A DNA stretch of 64,000 nt from NCBI RefSeq assembly GCF_003710105.1, contig NZ_CP033325.1, positions 124,001 to 188,000 of the forward strand, read 5' to 3'. This stretch comes from Georgenia faecalis (GTDB lineage Bacteria; Actinomycetota; Actinomycetes; Actinomycetales; Actinomycetaceae). The translations under genes were made by a program, and so were the position numbers. The notes under the pieces were generated by a model. The model saw only the letters and a program-made list of their open reading frames with translations. It was not told where the DNA came from and made no database searches. Shown here piece after piece: positions 1 to 9,321 of this stretch (the stretch's first letter is position 1; each line of letters begins with the position of its first letter).

Positions 1-2294
1 CCCAGGCTCACGGCGAGCGCGATGAGCCCCGGGCGGAGCATGACCGCGTCCGCGCCGAGCCGGCTGAGGGAGGACCCCTCCGCCAGCCAGCCGTACGCGC
101 CCGGGTCCTCCCCGCGGGCGGCGCGCCGCAGCGGCTGGAGCAGGACGAGGATGACGACGGCGATGCCGCCGGCCGCCATGAACGTCAGCGTCGACCCGAA
201 GAGGTTGTCGAGGTTCTGGGCCAGCTTGCGGCCGACGACGGAGAACAGGCCGCCGTCGAGCACCGTCTCGACGAACCGGCCGAGGTGGGTGCGCTCCGCC
301 GGTGGGCGGAGCCAGTCGACGACGGAGAACGACACGGCGACGACCACGGTCGCGGCGAGGACGGCGACCACGCGGCGCCAGGTGAGGCGGATCCCGAGCG
401 TGAGCAGCGTGAGCAGCGCGAAGCCCGGGATGAGGGCGGGCGGGCCGCCGAAGTCGGCACCGATCGTCGGGGCGCCGTCGAGCCCGACGACGACGATCCC
501 CAGGGCAGCCACGACGGCGGCGGCCGCGCGTCGCCGTCCGCGGCGGACCAGCGGCTCGGCGAGGCACGTGGCGAGGAGGATCGACGCCGCCAGCCAGAGC
601 GAGAACGAGGAGTTGTTGAACCCGTAGAACCGGCCGCCCACCTGCGGCTGGACCCCCATGAGGGCCGAGAGCTGGAGCCGCGCGCCGGTGAGGACGTCGA
701 GCGCGAGCGTGAGCACGGTGACGCCCGTGACGATCCCGACCGGGACCATGAGGCGGTCCCGCCACGGCGGCGCGAGCGCCGCGCCGGCGATGAGGGCGGC
801 GATGCACGCCGTCGCGGTGAAGACCACCAGGCCCGGGGAGCCGGCGCGCCACCAGGGGAGGAGGTTGGCGAGGTAGCTGGCGACGGGGATGGCCGCGACC
901 GTGACGGCCACCGCCCGCAGCGGCCGTAGGGCCGCCGCCGGCTGGCGGTTGCGCAGGAGCCGGGTGAGGCCGCCCGCCGAGCCGCGGCGCTCGAGCCGCG
1001 CGGAGACCCGGTCGAGGATGCGCCGGTTGAAGCCGACACTGACGGCGGCGTAGAGGAGCAGGTTGACCGCGACGAGGGCGGAGAAGAACGGCGCCACGAG
1101 GGGGCGGATGGCCACGGCGTGGGCGTTCTCGTCCTGGAGGGTGCGGATGCGGCCCGTCGCCGCGGTGCTGCCGGGCTCGGTCGTCATCGGGGAGCCCACG
1201 AGTCCCGCCGGCGCGTCGAGGCCGAGGAGCGAGAGGAGGGTGGGCGTGAGGTCGGTCGACTGGACGATCCCGGGCTGGCGGGTGGAGGTCGAGGAGAGCA
1301 GACCCTCCTCGTAGGGCGGGCCGTCGGCCGCGATCACCTGCATGAGCGGCACCCGGCCGGAGTCGGCGAGCGAGGCGAGCAGGACGGTGGGGGAGCCGGC
1401 GTCGCCGAGGGCGTCGAGCACCGCCGCCACGCGCGCGTCGAGGGCGAGGACCTGCGTGGCCCGGTCCGGGTCCATGAGCGGGTTCTTCTCCTCGCCCGCG
1501 TCCTCGGACACCTCCTCGGTGGGGGCCGGGGTGGGCCGCGGGTCGGCGACGGCGACGAGCGGGCGACCCGGGTCACGGATCGCCCCGAGGTCGACGACGA
1601 CCAGCTCGGCGCCGTCGACGGCCTCCGAGACCCGCGCGGCGAGGGCCGCGTCGTCGGACGGGGCGGAGAGGACCTCGCCGGCCACCGTGCCCGAGGGGGT
1701 CGCCAGGGCGATCGCCGCACCCGGACCCACGGCCACCGCGGGGGTCCCCGCCTCGGCGAGGATCTCCCCCAGGAGGCCCGGGGTCGCGTCGTAGGACGCC
1801 TCGGACGCGGCCTGGAGGTACTCCTCCCAGCCGGGCACGACGCCGGCGTCCCGCACCTCGGCGAGCCGGCGGCACGTCCCGAACTGGCCCGTGGGCAGGT
1901 CCGCCGCGCGCCGGCCCGCGGAGACGGCGAGCCAGCCGTCGGCGGGGCAGCTGCTCGAGCGCACCGACCGCACGACGAGGTTGGCGATGCTGCCGCCCTC
2001 CGCCAGCGTCCACAGCGCCGGCGTGCCGACGGCGGACAGGTCCTCCCACCGCAGCCCGGCCGTGCCGAGGAGCACCACCGGGCCGGTGACGTCGGCGGGT
2101 TCGGCGCCGTCGGCCGTGCCCGCCGTGCTCGACGCGGCGGCGTCGGGGGTCGTCGTCGCGCCGCCCGCGCCGGCCGCGCTGCTCGCCGGGGCGCCGAAAG
2201 CGACGCCGGCCATGGGCAGGACGAGGGCGGCGACGAGCACGAGCGCGAGCAGGGCAAACCCCACCCGCACGAGGGTCCGGTTGCGTCGCATCAT
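1..2294 (-). CDS. Membrane protein with alkaline-phosphatase-like ectodomain (3' end beyond window)
   Basis: About 764 codons are visible and no in-frame stop occurs before the window edge, so the C-terminus is missing. The start is ATG at 2294 (a second ATG follows directly). A hydrophobic N-terminal segment (residues about 8-34) looks like a signal or anchor. Residues about 60-330 form a probable extracytoplasmic domain beginning with GPVVLLGTAGLRW, which resembles the first strand and metal-site region of the alkaline phosphatase/sulfatase superfamily; that assignment is weak. From about residue 395 several hydrophobic stretches suggest a polytopic membrane domain, including a QVGGRFYGFNNSSFS segment and a DFGGPPALIPGF segment. 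The gene is divergent from pheA. Similar two-part proteins are common and uncharacterised in actinobacteria (recall, not searched). A cell-envelope role is inference. Confidence 0.65.
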   Translation of the reverse strand, partial: MMRRNRTLVRVGFALLALVLVAALVLPMAGVAFGAPASSAAGAGGATTTPDAAASSTAGTADGAEPADVTGPVVLLGTAGLRWEDLSAVGTPALWTLAEGGSIANLVVRSVRSSSCPADGWLAVSAGRRAADLPTGQFGTCRRLAEVRDAGVVPGWEEYLQAASEASYDATPGLLGEILAEAGTPAVAVGPGAAIALATPSGTVAGEVLSAPSDDAALAARVSEAVDGAELVVVDLGAIRDPGRPLVAVADPRPTPAPTEEVSEDAGEEKNPLMDPDRATQVLALDARVAAVLDALGDAGSPTVLLASLADSGRVPLMQVIAADGPPYEEGLLSSTSTRQPGIVQSTDLTPTLLSLLGLDAPAGLVGSPMTTEPGSTAATGRIRTLQDENAHAVAIRPLVAPFFSALVAVNLLLYAAVSVGFNRRILDRVSARLERRGSAGGLTRLLRNRQPAAALRPLRAVAVTVAAIPVASYLANLLPWWRAGSPGLVVFTATACIAALIAGAALAPPWRDRLMVPVGIVTGVTVLTLALDVLTGARLQLSALMGVQPQVGGRFYGFNNSSFSLWLAASILLATCLAEPLVRRGRRRAAAAVVAALGIVVVGLDGAPTIGADFGGPPALIPGFALLTLLTLGIRLTWRRVVAVLAATVVVAVSFSVVDWLRPPAERTHLGRFVETVLDGGLFSVVGRKLAQNLDNLFGSTLTFMAAGGIAVVILVLLQPLRRAARGEDPGAYGWLAEGSSLSRLGADAVMLRPGLIALAVSL

Positions 2295-2414
2295 CGGGGG
2301 AAGCCTACGGGGCCGGTGTCCCCGGACCACCGGCCGGGGGAGGGGCGGCGCCCTGCACTAGGCTCGCGCCGCAGGTCCGGCCCCGCCGGTGCCCGCACGA
2401 GGAGGAGATCGCCG

Positions 2415-3362
2415 ATGCCCGAGCAGCCACGCGCCCGTTACGCCTACCTGGGCCCCGAGGGCACCTTCACCGAGGCCGCGCTGCGGGCGCTCGTCGGGGA
2501 CGAGGACGTCGACACGCTGCCGTGCGCCGACGTCGTCACGGCCCTGGAGAAGGTGCGCACCGGCGAGGCCGACTTCGCCGTGGTCCCCATCGAGAACTCC
2601 GTCGAGGGCGGGGTCAACGCCACGCTCGACACGCTCGCCACGGGCGCCCCCCTCGTCGTCGTGGGCGAGATGGTCGTCCCGATCACCTTCGTCCTCGCCG
2701 GCCTGCCGGGGACCGCGCTGGCCGACGTCCGCCGGGTGGCGACGCACCCGCACGCCTGGGCGCAGTGCCGGGGGTGGGCCGCGCGCCAGCTCGCCGGCGC
2801 CGTCCACGTGCCCGCGACGTCGACCGCCGCGGCCGCGGCGCACCTCGCGGACGCCGGCGCGCTGGCCGGGTACGACGCCGCGCTCTGCTCGCCGCTGTCC
2901 GCCGAGCGGTACGGCCTCGAGGTCCTCGCCACCGGCGTGGCGGACAACCCGCGCGCCGTCACGCGCTTCGTCCTCGTCGGCGCCCCGGGCGCGCTCCCCG
3001 ACCCGACCGGCGCGGACAAGACGACGCTCATGGTGCACCTGCCCGACAACGAGGCCGGCGCGCTCCTGCACATGCTCGACCAGTTCGCCGTGCGCGGGGT
3101 CAACCTGTCCCGGATCGAGTCGCGGCCCATCGGCGACTCGCTCGGGCGCTACTCCTTCTCCATCGACCTCGAGGGGCACATCGCCGAGGAGCGCGTGCAG
3201 GCCACGCTCATCGGCCTGCACCGGGTGTGCCCGCTGGTGCGCTTCCTCGGGTCCTACCCGCGCGTCGACGGCGTCGCGCACCGGCAGGCGCCGGGCACGT
3301 CGGACGCCGACTTCATCGCGGCGCGCGAGTGGGTCGAGGGGCTGCTCGACGGCGGGACCTGA
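2415..3362 (+). CDS. pheA: Prephenate dehydratase
   Basis: This 315-residue monofunctional enzyme converts prephenate to phenylpyruvate in phenylalanine synthesis in the cytoplasm. The catalytic domain starts with GPEGTFTE (residues 13-20), followed by PIENSVEGG and the TRF motif of the active site (NPRAVTRFVLVG). A C-terminal ACT domain (about residues 200-280) carries GALLHMLDQF and ESRP, the usual phenylalanine-binding signature, so feedback inhibition is expected. The start is set by a GGAGGAG ribosome site at 2401-2407, eight bases before the ATG. A TAGGCT -10 box near 2360 gives a leadered transcript, unlike many neighbours. Length and motifs are typical; no chorismate mutase domain is fused. 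Confidence 0.96.
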   Translation: MPEQPRARYAYLGPEGTFTEAALRALVGDEDVDTLPCADVVTALEKVRTGEADFAVVPIENSVEGGVNATLDTLATGAPLVVVGEMVVPITFVLAGLPGTALADVRRVATHPHAWAQCRGWAARQLAGAVHVPATSTAAAAAHLADAGALAGYDAALCSPLSAERYGLEVLATGVADNPRAVTRFVLVGAPGALPDPTGADKTTLMVHLPDNEAGALLHMLDQFAVRGVNLSRIESRPIGDSLGRYSFSIDLEGHIAEERVQATLIGLHRVCPLVRFLGSYPRVDGVAHRQAPGTSDADFIAAREWVEGLLDGGT

Positions 3363-3371
3363 CGCCCCTTC

Positions 3372-3431
3372 CCTGGTGATCGTGCAGAAGCGCCGGGCCC
3401 AGTCGCCTGGTGATCGTGCAGAAACGCCGGG
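3372..3431. repeat. Two direct copies of a GATC/TGCAGAA intergenic repeat
   Basis: Between the convergent pheA and lipid kinase genes, a roughly 26-base unit containing GTGATCGTGCAGAA occurs twice (from 3372 and from 3406, period 34), differing at one base in the core. Related copies lie at 4792-4848 and 51885-51953, so this is a small dispersed family. Confidence 0.8.
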
Positions 3432-3446
3432 TGCCCGGGCCGCTGG

Positions 3447-4715
3447 TCAGGACGTGCGCACGACGAGACCCGAGGCCTCGACGCGGGCGTGGACGACGGT
3501 AGCCATCCCCACGAGGTCGCCGTCCACCTGGACGTGCTCGGGCTCCTCGGTGCGCACGGTGACGGTGCGGGCACGGCGGAAGTCGATCGTGCCCGTGCTG
3601 TAGGGCACGAGGTCCTTGCGGATCCCGATGCCCTGGAGGATCACCTTGCGCAGGAGGTCCGCCCACCCGATGAGGCCGCCCTTGGTGTTGATGGCGGCGA
3701 TGTCGAGCCAGCCGTCGTCGAGCTGGGCGTCGGGGAAGAGGACGACGCCGCCCGGCAGCCGCCCGCAGTTGGCGAACAGCACCGTGCGCGCGGAGAAGGT
3801 CTCGGACGCGTCGGACGTGCCGAGCTCGAGCGTCGCCCGCACCTTGCGCCCGGTGAGGTGCTTGACGCCCGCGAAGAAGTAGGCGGCCCAGCCGATCTTC
3901 GCCTTGAGCTCGTCGTCGGCGGCGCTCACCATGGCGGCGTCGAAGCCCATGCCGCCGATGACGAGGAAGACGTGCTCCTTGTCCGGGTCCGACGCGGGCA
4001 GTGCACCGGCCTCCACCTTCGGCGGCCCCTCGCTGGAGCCGTCCTCGGGCTTGGCGGGGTCGTTGTAGCGGCCTTCCGCTGCCTCGGCCGAGTCGGTCTT
4101 GTCCGAGCTCGCGGCCGAGGAGGCGTCGGGGGAGCCGGCCTCCCGGCGGGCATGCTCGGGGCTCAGCGGCTCGGTGCGCAGCCACCCGAGGTCGATGGGA
4201 CGGTCGCGGCCGGTGAGCGCGGTGGCGACCATCTCGCGCTCGTCGCCCAGGGGCAGGTCGAGGTTGCGGGCGAGGAGGTTGCCCGTGCCGAGGGGCAGCA
4301 GCGCCATCGGGGTCGATGTCCCGGCCAGCGCCTCGGCGACCGCGCGCACCGTGCCGTCCCCACCGGCGGCGATGACCACCGACGCGCCCGCGGCGACGGC
4401 CTCGCGCGCCTGCCCCAGCCCCGGGTCCTCGATCGTCGTCTCGTACCAGAGCGGCTCCCCCAGCCCCGCCTCGGCGGCGGACTGGGTGACGAGTGCGCGC
4501 AGCCGGTCCCCGTCGGCGGTCTTGGACGGGTTGAAGACGACGGCGGGCGGTCCGGCGGGGGTCGCGTCGTCGTCCTCGGCCGGTGGGGCCTCGGGCTCGT
4601 CGCGGCTGAAGGACGGTGTGCGCGCCTTGACGGCCCGCCACACGGCCAGGCCGACCGCGAGGCCGGCGACCGCAAGTACGAGCGCGACGATGCTCACCCA
4701 CTGTTCCCAGGACAC
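3447..4715 (-). CDS. Diacylglycerol kinase family lipid kinase
   Basis: 422 residues. An N-terminal hydrophobic segment (residues about 6-28) should anchor it to the membrane. The kinase domain begins with AVVFNPSK (58-65) and has the nucleotide-binding GGDGT (118-122) and PLGTGN (141-146) motifs of the DagK/YegS/sphingosine kinase superfamily. The C-terminal part contains the expected GGMGFDA and LPGGVVLFPDA segments and ends with the beta-rich QVDGDLVG lobe. Unusual is an insertion of about 60 low-complexity residues rich in Ser, Ala, Glu and Asp (about 175-235) between the two lobes. The GTG start follows a TACGTT box (4727-4722) by six bases, so the mRNA is probably leaderless. The likely role is phosphorylation of diacylglycerol or a related lipid; the exact substrate cannot be told. 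Confidence 0.9.
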   Translation of the reverse strand: MSWEQWVSIVALVLAVAGLAVGLAVWRAVKARTPSFSRDEPEAPPAEDDDATPAGPPAVVFNPSKTADGDRLRALVTQSAAEAGLGEPLWYETTIEDPGLGQAREAVAAGASVVIAAGGDGTVRAVAEALAGTSTPMALLPLGTGNLLARNLDLPLGDEREMVATALTGRDRPIDLGWLRTEPLSPEHARREAGSPDASSAASSDKTDSAEAAEGRYNDPAKPEDGSSEGPPKVEAGALPASDPDKEHVFLVIGGMGFDAAMVSAADDELKAKIGWAAYFFAGVKHLTGRKVRATLELGTSDASETFSARTVLFANCGRLPGGVVLFPDAQLDDGWLDIAAINTKGGLIGWADLLRKVILQGIGIRKDLVPYSTGTIDFRRARTVTVRTEEPEHVQVDGDLVGMATVVHARVEASGLVVRTS

Positions 4716-4791
4716 GCTCTGAACGTAGTGGTCAGCGGGTCATGCGGCGCGCGGGACCGGCGGGCGCCCGGCCCGTCCGCCCCCGTGTGGA

Positions 4792-4848
4792 TGATCTTGC
4801 AGAAGTGCCGGGATGCCGAGGCCGCCCGTCAGCGTCTCTGCAAGATCA
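4792..4848. repeat. Inverted pair of the GATC/TGCAGAA repeat (12-bp perfect arms)
   Basis: TGATCTTGCAGA (4792-4803) and TCTGCAAGATCA (4837-4848) are perfect inverted repeats separated by 33 bases, in the gap between the acyltransferase and the lipid kinase, which are both on the minus strand. They match the elements at 3372 and 51885. The pair could fold as an RNA hairpin 3' of the acyltransferase. Confidence 0.8.
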
Positions 4849-4882
4849 CGAGGGGAGGGGCGGAGGGGCAGGAGCGAGGGGG

Positions 4883-5470
4883 TCACGAGGACGGGGAGGA
4901 GGGCTCCTCGCGCAGGCGCGGCTCGGTCCGCAGGGCGGGCTTGATGCCGGCCTTGTCCGCGTAGAACGCGCGGATGCGGTCCATGTCCGCGCGCACGTCG
5001 CCGGTCATCCGCAGGGTGGGGCCGAACCCCGTCGTCCTCGTCGTGCGGTCGACGTACCCGAGGACCACCGGGAGGTCGGCCTCCCGGGCCATTCGGTAGA
5101 AGCCCGACTTCCAGTAGGCCGCCTTGCTGCGCGTGCCCTCCGGGGTGATGGCGAGGTAGAACCGCTCGCCGGCCCGGAGCCGGCCGACCACCTCGTCGAC
5201 GACCCCGTGCGGGTCGGAACGGTCCACCGGGATCCCTCCGAGCGCGCGCATGACGCCGCCGAACGGCGCCCGGAAGAGGCTCTCCTTGCCGAGGAAGCGC
5301 AGGCTCATGCCGGAGTCCCAGGCGATCGCGAGCATGAGGAGGAAGTCCCAGTTCGACGTGTGCGGGGCGCCGATGAGAATGCCGGCGTCGTCGTCGGGCA
5401 GCGGCTGGGAGCGCAGCCGCCAGCGGCTCACCGCCCAGTAGGCGCGGGCAAGACGGCGTCGGATCCTCAC
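4883..5470 (-). CDS. PlsC-like 1-acyl-glycerol-3-phosphate acyltransferase family protein
   Basis: 195 residues from the GTG at 5470. It contains the acyltransferase HX4D motif as HTSNWD (residues 37-42), a GKESLF block and the PEGTRS block that binds the phosphate of the acceptor. Members of this family acylate lysophosphatidic acid or related lipids at the membrane. A longer reading from 5539 exists, but a TAGGCT -10 box at 5483-5478 lies seven bases before the 5470 GTG, which fits a leaderless start and makes the upstream reading unlikely. It shares a compact divergent promoter region with serS and lies next to the lipid kinase, so the two may both act in lipid metabolism. Confidence 0.88.
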   Translation of the reverse strand: MRIRRRLARAYWAVSRWRLRSQPLPDDDAGILIGAPHTSNWDFLLMLAIAWDSGMSLRFLGKESLFRAPFGGVMRALGGIPVDRSDPHGVVDEVVGRLRAGERFYLAITPEGTRSKAAYWKSGFYRMAREADLPVVLGYVDRTTRTTGFGPTLRMTGDVRADMDRIRAFYADKAGIKPALRTEPRLREEPSSPSS

Positions 5471-5477
5471 GCCGGCG

Positions 5478-5549
5478 AGCCTAGAGCAGCCCGCCGTCGG
5501 GCGGGGACCGCCCCCTGTCGGCGACGGCGCGTGCACCACGAACTAGGCT
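5478..5549. promoter_or_regulatory. Divergent leaderless promoters of the acyltransferase and serS
   Basis: Identical TAGGCT -10 hexamers face outward: 5483-5478 on the minus strand and 5544-5549 on the plus strand. Each ends seven bases before a GTG start codon (5470 and 5557), which puts the transcription start at or next to the start codon. No Shine-Dalgarno sequence precedes either gene. Confidence 0.75.
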
Positions 5550-5556
5550 CGGTGGT

Positions 5557-6834
5557 GTGATCGACCTGCGAGCGTTGCGTGAGAACCCCGAGGCCGTCCG
5601 TGCGAGCCAGCGTGCCCGCGGCGAGGACCCCGCCCTCGTCGACGCCGTCCTGGCGGCCGATGCCCGCCGGCGCGAGAGCCTCGCGACCTTCGAGGACCTG
5701 CGCGCCGAGCAGAAGGCCGCGAGCCGCGGCGTCGGCGCCGCGAGCCCCGAGGAGCGCCCGGCCGCCCTGGCCCGCGCCAAGGAGCTCGCGGAGGGGGTCA
5801 AGGCGGCCGAGGCGGCGTCGTCCGCGGCGGCGGCCGAGGCCGAGGAGCTGGCCCGGCGGCTGCCCAACGTCGTCGTCGAGGGCGTCCCCGCCGGCGGGCC
5901 CGACGACTTCGTCGTCCTGCGGGAGGAGGGCACGATCCGCGACCTCGCGGCCGAGGGCGTCACCGTGCGTGACCACCTCGAGCTGGGGGAGGGCCTGCGA
6001 GCCATCGACACCAAGCGGGGCACCAAGGTCTCCGGGGCGCGCTTCTACTTCCTCACCGGCATCGGGGCCCGGCTGGAGCTGGCCCTGCTCAACGCCGCGA
6101 TGGACCGGGCGCTAGCGGCGGGGTTCACGCCGATGATCACCCCGACCCTCGTCACCCCCGAGGTGATGAGCGGCACCGGGTTCCTCGGCGCGCACGCCGA
6201 CGAGGTCTACCGCCTGCCCGCCGACGACCTCTACCTCACCGGAACCTCGGAGGTGGCCCTCGCCGGCTACCACGCGGACGAGATCCTCGACCTGACCGAC
6301 GGCCCGCTGCGCTACGCCGGGTGGTCCACCTGCTACCGGCGTGAGGCCGGCTCCTACGGCAAGGACACCCGGGGCATCATCCGGGTCCACCAGTTCAACA
6401 AGGTCGAGATGTTCTCCTACTGCCCCCAGGAGGAGGCCGAGGCCGAGCACGCGCGCCTGCTCGCCTGGGAGGAGGAGATGCTCGCCGCCGTCGAGCTGCC
6501 CTACCGGGTCATCGACGTCGCCGCCGGGGACCTGGGCTCCTCCGCCGCCCGCAAGTTCGACTGCGAGGCCTGGCTGCCGAGCCAGGAGCGCTACCTCGAG
6601 CTCACGTCGACGTCGAACTGCACGACGTTCCAGGCCCGCCGGCTCGGGATCCGGGAGCGCCGCGACGGCCAGACCCGCCCGGTCGCGACCCTCAACGGGA
6701 CGCTCGCCACCACGCGGTGGCTCGTCGCCATCCTCGAGAACCACCAGCTGCCCGACGGCGCCGTCCGCGTCCCGCAGGGGCTGCGGCCCTACCTCGGCGG
6801 CCTCGAGGTGCTCGAGCCGAGGGCCGGCCGGTGA
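5557..6834 (+). CDS. serS: Seryl-tRNA synthetase
   Basis: 425 residues, the normal bacterial length. It charges tRNA-Ser (and tRNA-Sec where present) with serine. An N-terminal coiled-coil arm (residues about 1-110, rich in Glu, Arg and Ala) binds the long variable arm of tRNA-Ser. The class II catalytic core has motif 2, with [20 protein letters not shown], and motif 3, with [10 protein letters not shown] followed by LVAILENHQ. The GTG start lies seven bases after a TAGGCT -10 box and has no ribosome site, so translation is probably leaderless. The stop overlaps the start of the next gene. All four serine tRNA genes of the usual set occur later in this window. Confidence 0.97.
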   Translation: MIDLRALRENPEAVRASQRARGEDPALVDAVLAADARRRESLATFEDLRAEQKAASRGVGAASPEERPAALARAKELAEGVKAAEAASSAAAAEAEELARRLPNVVVEGVPAGGPDDFVVLREEGTIRDLAAEGVTVRDHLELGEGLRAIDTKRGTKVSGARFYFLTGIGARLELALLNAAMDRALAAGFTPMITPTLVTPEVMSGTGFLGAHADEVYRLPADDLYLTGTSEVALAGYHADEILDLTDGPLRYAGWSTCYRREAGSYGKDTRGIIRVHQFNKVEMFSYCPQEEAEAEHARLLAWEEEMLAAVELPYRVIDVAAGDLGSSAARKFDCEAWLPSQERYLELTSTSNCTTFQARRLGIRERRDGQTRPVATLNGTLATTRWLVAILENHQLPDGAVRVPQGLRPYLGGLEVLEPRAGR

Positions 6835-7664
6835 GTGCGCTGAAGACCCCCGCGACCCTCCCGCCGGCCGGCCCGGAGCTGCTCGTCGCCCTCGACATCG
6901 ACGGCACCCTCCTCGGGCACGACCAGAGCCTGTCGGACGGCGTCCGGGACGCCGTCGCCGACCTGCGCGACGCCGGGGCGCACGTCGTCCTGTCGACCGG
7001 GCGCTCCCTGTCCGCGGTCACGCCCGTGCTCGAGGAGCTGGGGCTGGAGCGCGGCTGGGCGGTGTGCTCCAACGGCGCGGTGTGCCTGCGCCTGGACCCC
7101 GCCCTCGAGGGGGGCTACGAGATCAGCGACGTCGTCACGTTCGACCCCGAGCCTGCCCTGCGGCTGCTGCGCGAGGAGCTGCCCGACGGGCGGTTCGCCG
7201 TCGAGGACCTCGGCAAGGGCTTCAAGGTGAGCGAGCCGTTCCCCATGGGCGAGCTGTCCGGGGAGGTCCAGGTCGTCGACTTCGACGAGCTGTGCTCGGC
7301 CCCCGCCTCCCGCGTCACCGTCCGCGCCCCGCACCTGTCGGCCGAGGACTTCCACGCCCTGGTGGCCCGCGTCGGGCTGCACGGCGTCTCCTACGCCGTC
7401 GGCTGGACGGCCTGGCTCGACCTGGCGCCCGACGGCGTCACGAAGGCCTCGGCCCTGGAGATGCTCCGCGAGCGGCTCGGCGTCGACGCCGGTGCCACCG
7501 TGGCGATGGGCGACGGCCGCAACGACGTCGAGATGCTCCAGTGGGCCGCCTACGGCGTCGCCATGGGGGGCGCCGACGAGGTCACCGTCGCGGCCGCCGA
7601 CGCGCTCACCGCCACCGTGGAGGAGGACGGCGCCGTCCCCGTGCTGCGCGGCCTGCTGCCCTGA
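6831..7664 (+). CDS. Cof/YbiV-type HAD family hydrolase
   Basis: 277 residues; the GTG start overlaps the serS stop in a GTGA tetranucleotide, indicating translational coupling. HAD motif I is DIDGTLL (residues 22-28), motif II is STGRS, and motif IV is [10 protein letters not shown] near the C-terminus. A cap domain of the Cof (C2B) type separates motifs II and III. Such enzymes remove phosphate from sugar phosphates or other small metabolites; the substrate is not predictable. The same neighbour after serS is frequent in actinobacteria (family knowledge). An 11-base copy of its 3' end (CGGCCTGCTGC) recurs just downstream near 7679, possibly by chance. Confidence 0.92.
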   Translation: MSALKTPATLPPAGPELLVALDIDGTLLGHDQSLSDGVRDAVADLRDAGAHVVLSTGRSLSAVTPVLEELGLERGWAVCSNGAVCLRLDPALEGGYEISDVVTFDPEPALRLLREELPDGRFAVEDLGKGFKVSEPFPMGELSGEVQVVDFDELCSAPASRVTVRAPHLSAEDFHALVARVGLHGVSYAVGWTAWLDLAPDGVTKASALEMLRERLGVDAGATVAMGDGRNDVEMLQWAAYGVAMGGADEVTVAAADALTATVEEDGAVPVLRGLLP

Positions 7665-7919
7665 GCCCCGCTGCACTGAGCGGCCTGCTGCACGGATCGG
7701 CCGGCTGAACTGCCCGGCGCCGCGCTCGGGCCGGGGGTGAGGGCGTCCAGTCAGCGAGACCACCCGATATCGTGACGTACCTGGCGGACGTGATCAGATC
7801 GTTACGTGATCGAGGTCCGACGTGCTTGCGCCCCGACCGGGCAAGGGCTTGTGTGGGAACAACTGGGGTGCCGACGCCCCACGGAACGCATTACGACGCA
7901 GTAATGAGGAGGAGTTTTC
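7665..7919 (+). promoter_or_regulatory. Upstream control region of the sugar ABC operon
   Basis: This 255-base gap has no convincing gene. Around 7785-7820 the octamer ACGTGATC occurs twice about 17 bases apart around AGATCGTT, a possible regulator site. No perfect LacI-type palindrome was found. A strong GAGGAGGAG ribosome site (about 7905-7913) directs the ATG at 7920. Confidence 0.35.
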
Positions 7920-9308
7920 ATGGCTCGAACCGGACGACGCGGAGTCGCCGTAGCGGGGGGCACCCTTGCCCTCGCTCTCACCCTGGCCGCCTGTGGCGGC
8001 GCCGACGACCTCGGCGGCGGCGGCGGTGGTGGTGGCAACGACGGCGAGACGAGCGCCGGCGGCGGCACGGACTGCGCTGCCTTCGAGGAGTACGGCACGT
8101 TCGAGGGTGAGAGTGTCACCCTCTTCACCTCGATCCGTGAGGTCGAGGCGGACCAGATGCAGGACTCCTTCGAGGAGTTCACCGAGTGCACCGGCATCGA
8201 GGTCGTCCACAACGGCTCCGGCGAGTTCGAGCAGCAGGTCGTCGTCCAGGCCGAGGGCGGCAACGCCCCCGACCTCGCGGCCTTCCCGCAGCCCGGCCTC
8301 CTCCAGCGCATGGTGCGCGACGGCTACGTCCTCGCCGCCCCCGACGCGGTCGAGGCCAACGTGGACGAGGGCTGGACCGAGGACTGGAAGTCCTACGGCA
8401 CGGTCGACGGCGAGTTCTACGCCTCCCCGATGCTCTCCTCGGTGAAGTCCTTCGTCTGGTACTCCCCGACGGCGTTCGAGGAGAACGGCTACGAGGTCCC
8501 CGAGACGTGGGACGAGCTCATGACGCTCACGGAGCAGATCGCCGCCGACCAGGGGTCCGAGACGGTCAAGCCCTGGTGCGCGGGCATCGAGTCCGGTGGC
8601 GCCACCGGCTGGCCCGCCACCGACTGGATCGAGGACCTCGTCCTGCGCACCGGTGGCGGCGACGTCTACGACCAGTGGGTCACGCACGAGATCCCCTTCA
8701 ACGCCCCGGAGGTCACCGAGGCCGTCGACCTCGCCGGAGCCATCCTCAAGGACGACAACTACGTCAACGGCGGCATCGGCGACTCGCGGTCCATCGCGAC
8801 GACGTCCTTCAACGACGGTGGTCTGCCCATCCTCGACGGCGAGTGCTTCCTCCACCGCCAGGCCTCCTTCTACGAGGCGCAGTGGCCCGAGGGCACCGAC
8901 GTCAGCCCCGAGGGAGAGGCGTTCGCCTTCCCGCTGCCGGGCATGACCGCGGACGACCGCCCGCTGCTCGTCGCCGGAGAGTTCGTCGGTGCGTTCAACG
9001 ACCGTGAGGCCACCCAGGCCGTCCAGACGTTCATGTCCTCCGCTGAGTGGGCCAACACCCGCGTCGAGATCGGCGGCGTGACGTCGGCAAACCTGGGGGT
9101 GGACCCGGAGCTCGCCACGTCCGACGTGCTGCGTCAGGCGATCGAGCTGTTCCAGGACGAGTCCGCCACGGTCCGCTTCGACGGCTCGGACCTCATGCCG
9201 TCGGAGGTCGGCGCCGGGGCGTTCTGGACCGGCATGGTGGACTGGATCAACGGTGCGGACACCGACACGGTGCTCACCCAGATCGACGCCGCCTGGCCGG
9301 CCGGCTGA
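7920..9308 (+). CDS. Sugar ABC transporter substrate-binding lipoprotein (alpha-glucoside type)
   Basis: 462 residues. The N-terminus has Arg residues, a hydrophobic stretch and a lipobox TLAAC followed by a glycine-rich tether, so the protein is exported and lipid-anchored. The mature part looks like family 1 solute-binding proteins (SBP_bac_1): VTLFTSIREVEADQMQDSFE at the start, an ARG-poor cleft with many aromatic residues, and W-rich segments such as GWPATDWIEDL. Together with the two following permeases it forms a binding-protein-dependent importer; no ATPase gene is present, so a shared MsiK-type ATPase encoded elsewhere is inferred. The AglE-like relation suggests an alpha-linked di- or oligosaccharide, but the sugar is not determined. 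Confidence 0.88.
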   Translation: MARTGRRGVAVAGGTLALALTLAACGGADDLGGGGGGGGNDGETSAGGGTDCAAFEEYGTFEGESVTLFTSIREVEADQMQDSFEEFTECTGIEVVHNGSGEFEQQVVVQAEGGNAPDLAAFPQPGLLQRMVRDGYVLAAPDAVEANVDEGWTEDWKSYGTVDGEFYASPMLSSVKSFVWYSPTAFEENGYEVPETWDELMTLTEQIAADQGSETVKPWCAGIESGGATGWPATDWIEDLVLRTGGGDVYDQWVTHEIPFNAPEVTEAVDLAGAILKDDNYVNGGIGDSRSIATTSFNDGGLPILDGECFLHRQASFYEAQWPEGTDVSPEGEAFAFPLPGMTADDRPLLVAGEFVGAFNDREATQAVQTFMSSAEWANTRVEIGGVTSANLGVDPELATSDVLRQAIELFQDESATVRFDGSDLMPSEVGAGAFWTGMVDWINGADTDTVLTQIDAAWPAG

Positions 9309-9321
9309 CCAGTGACCCACA

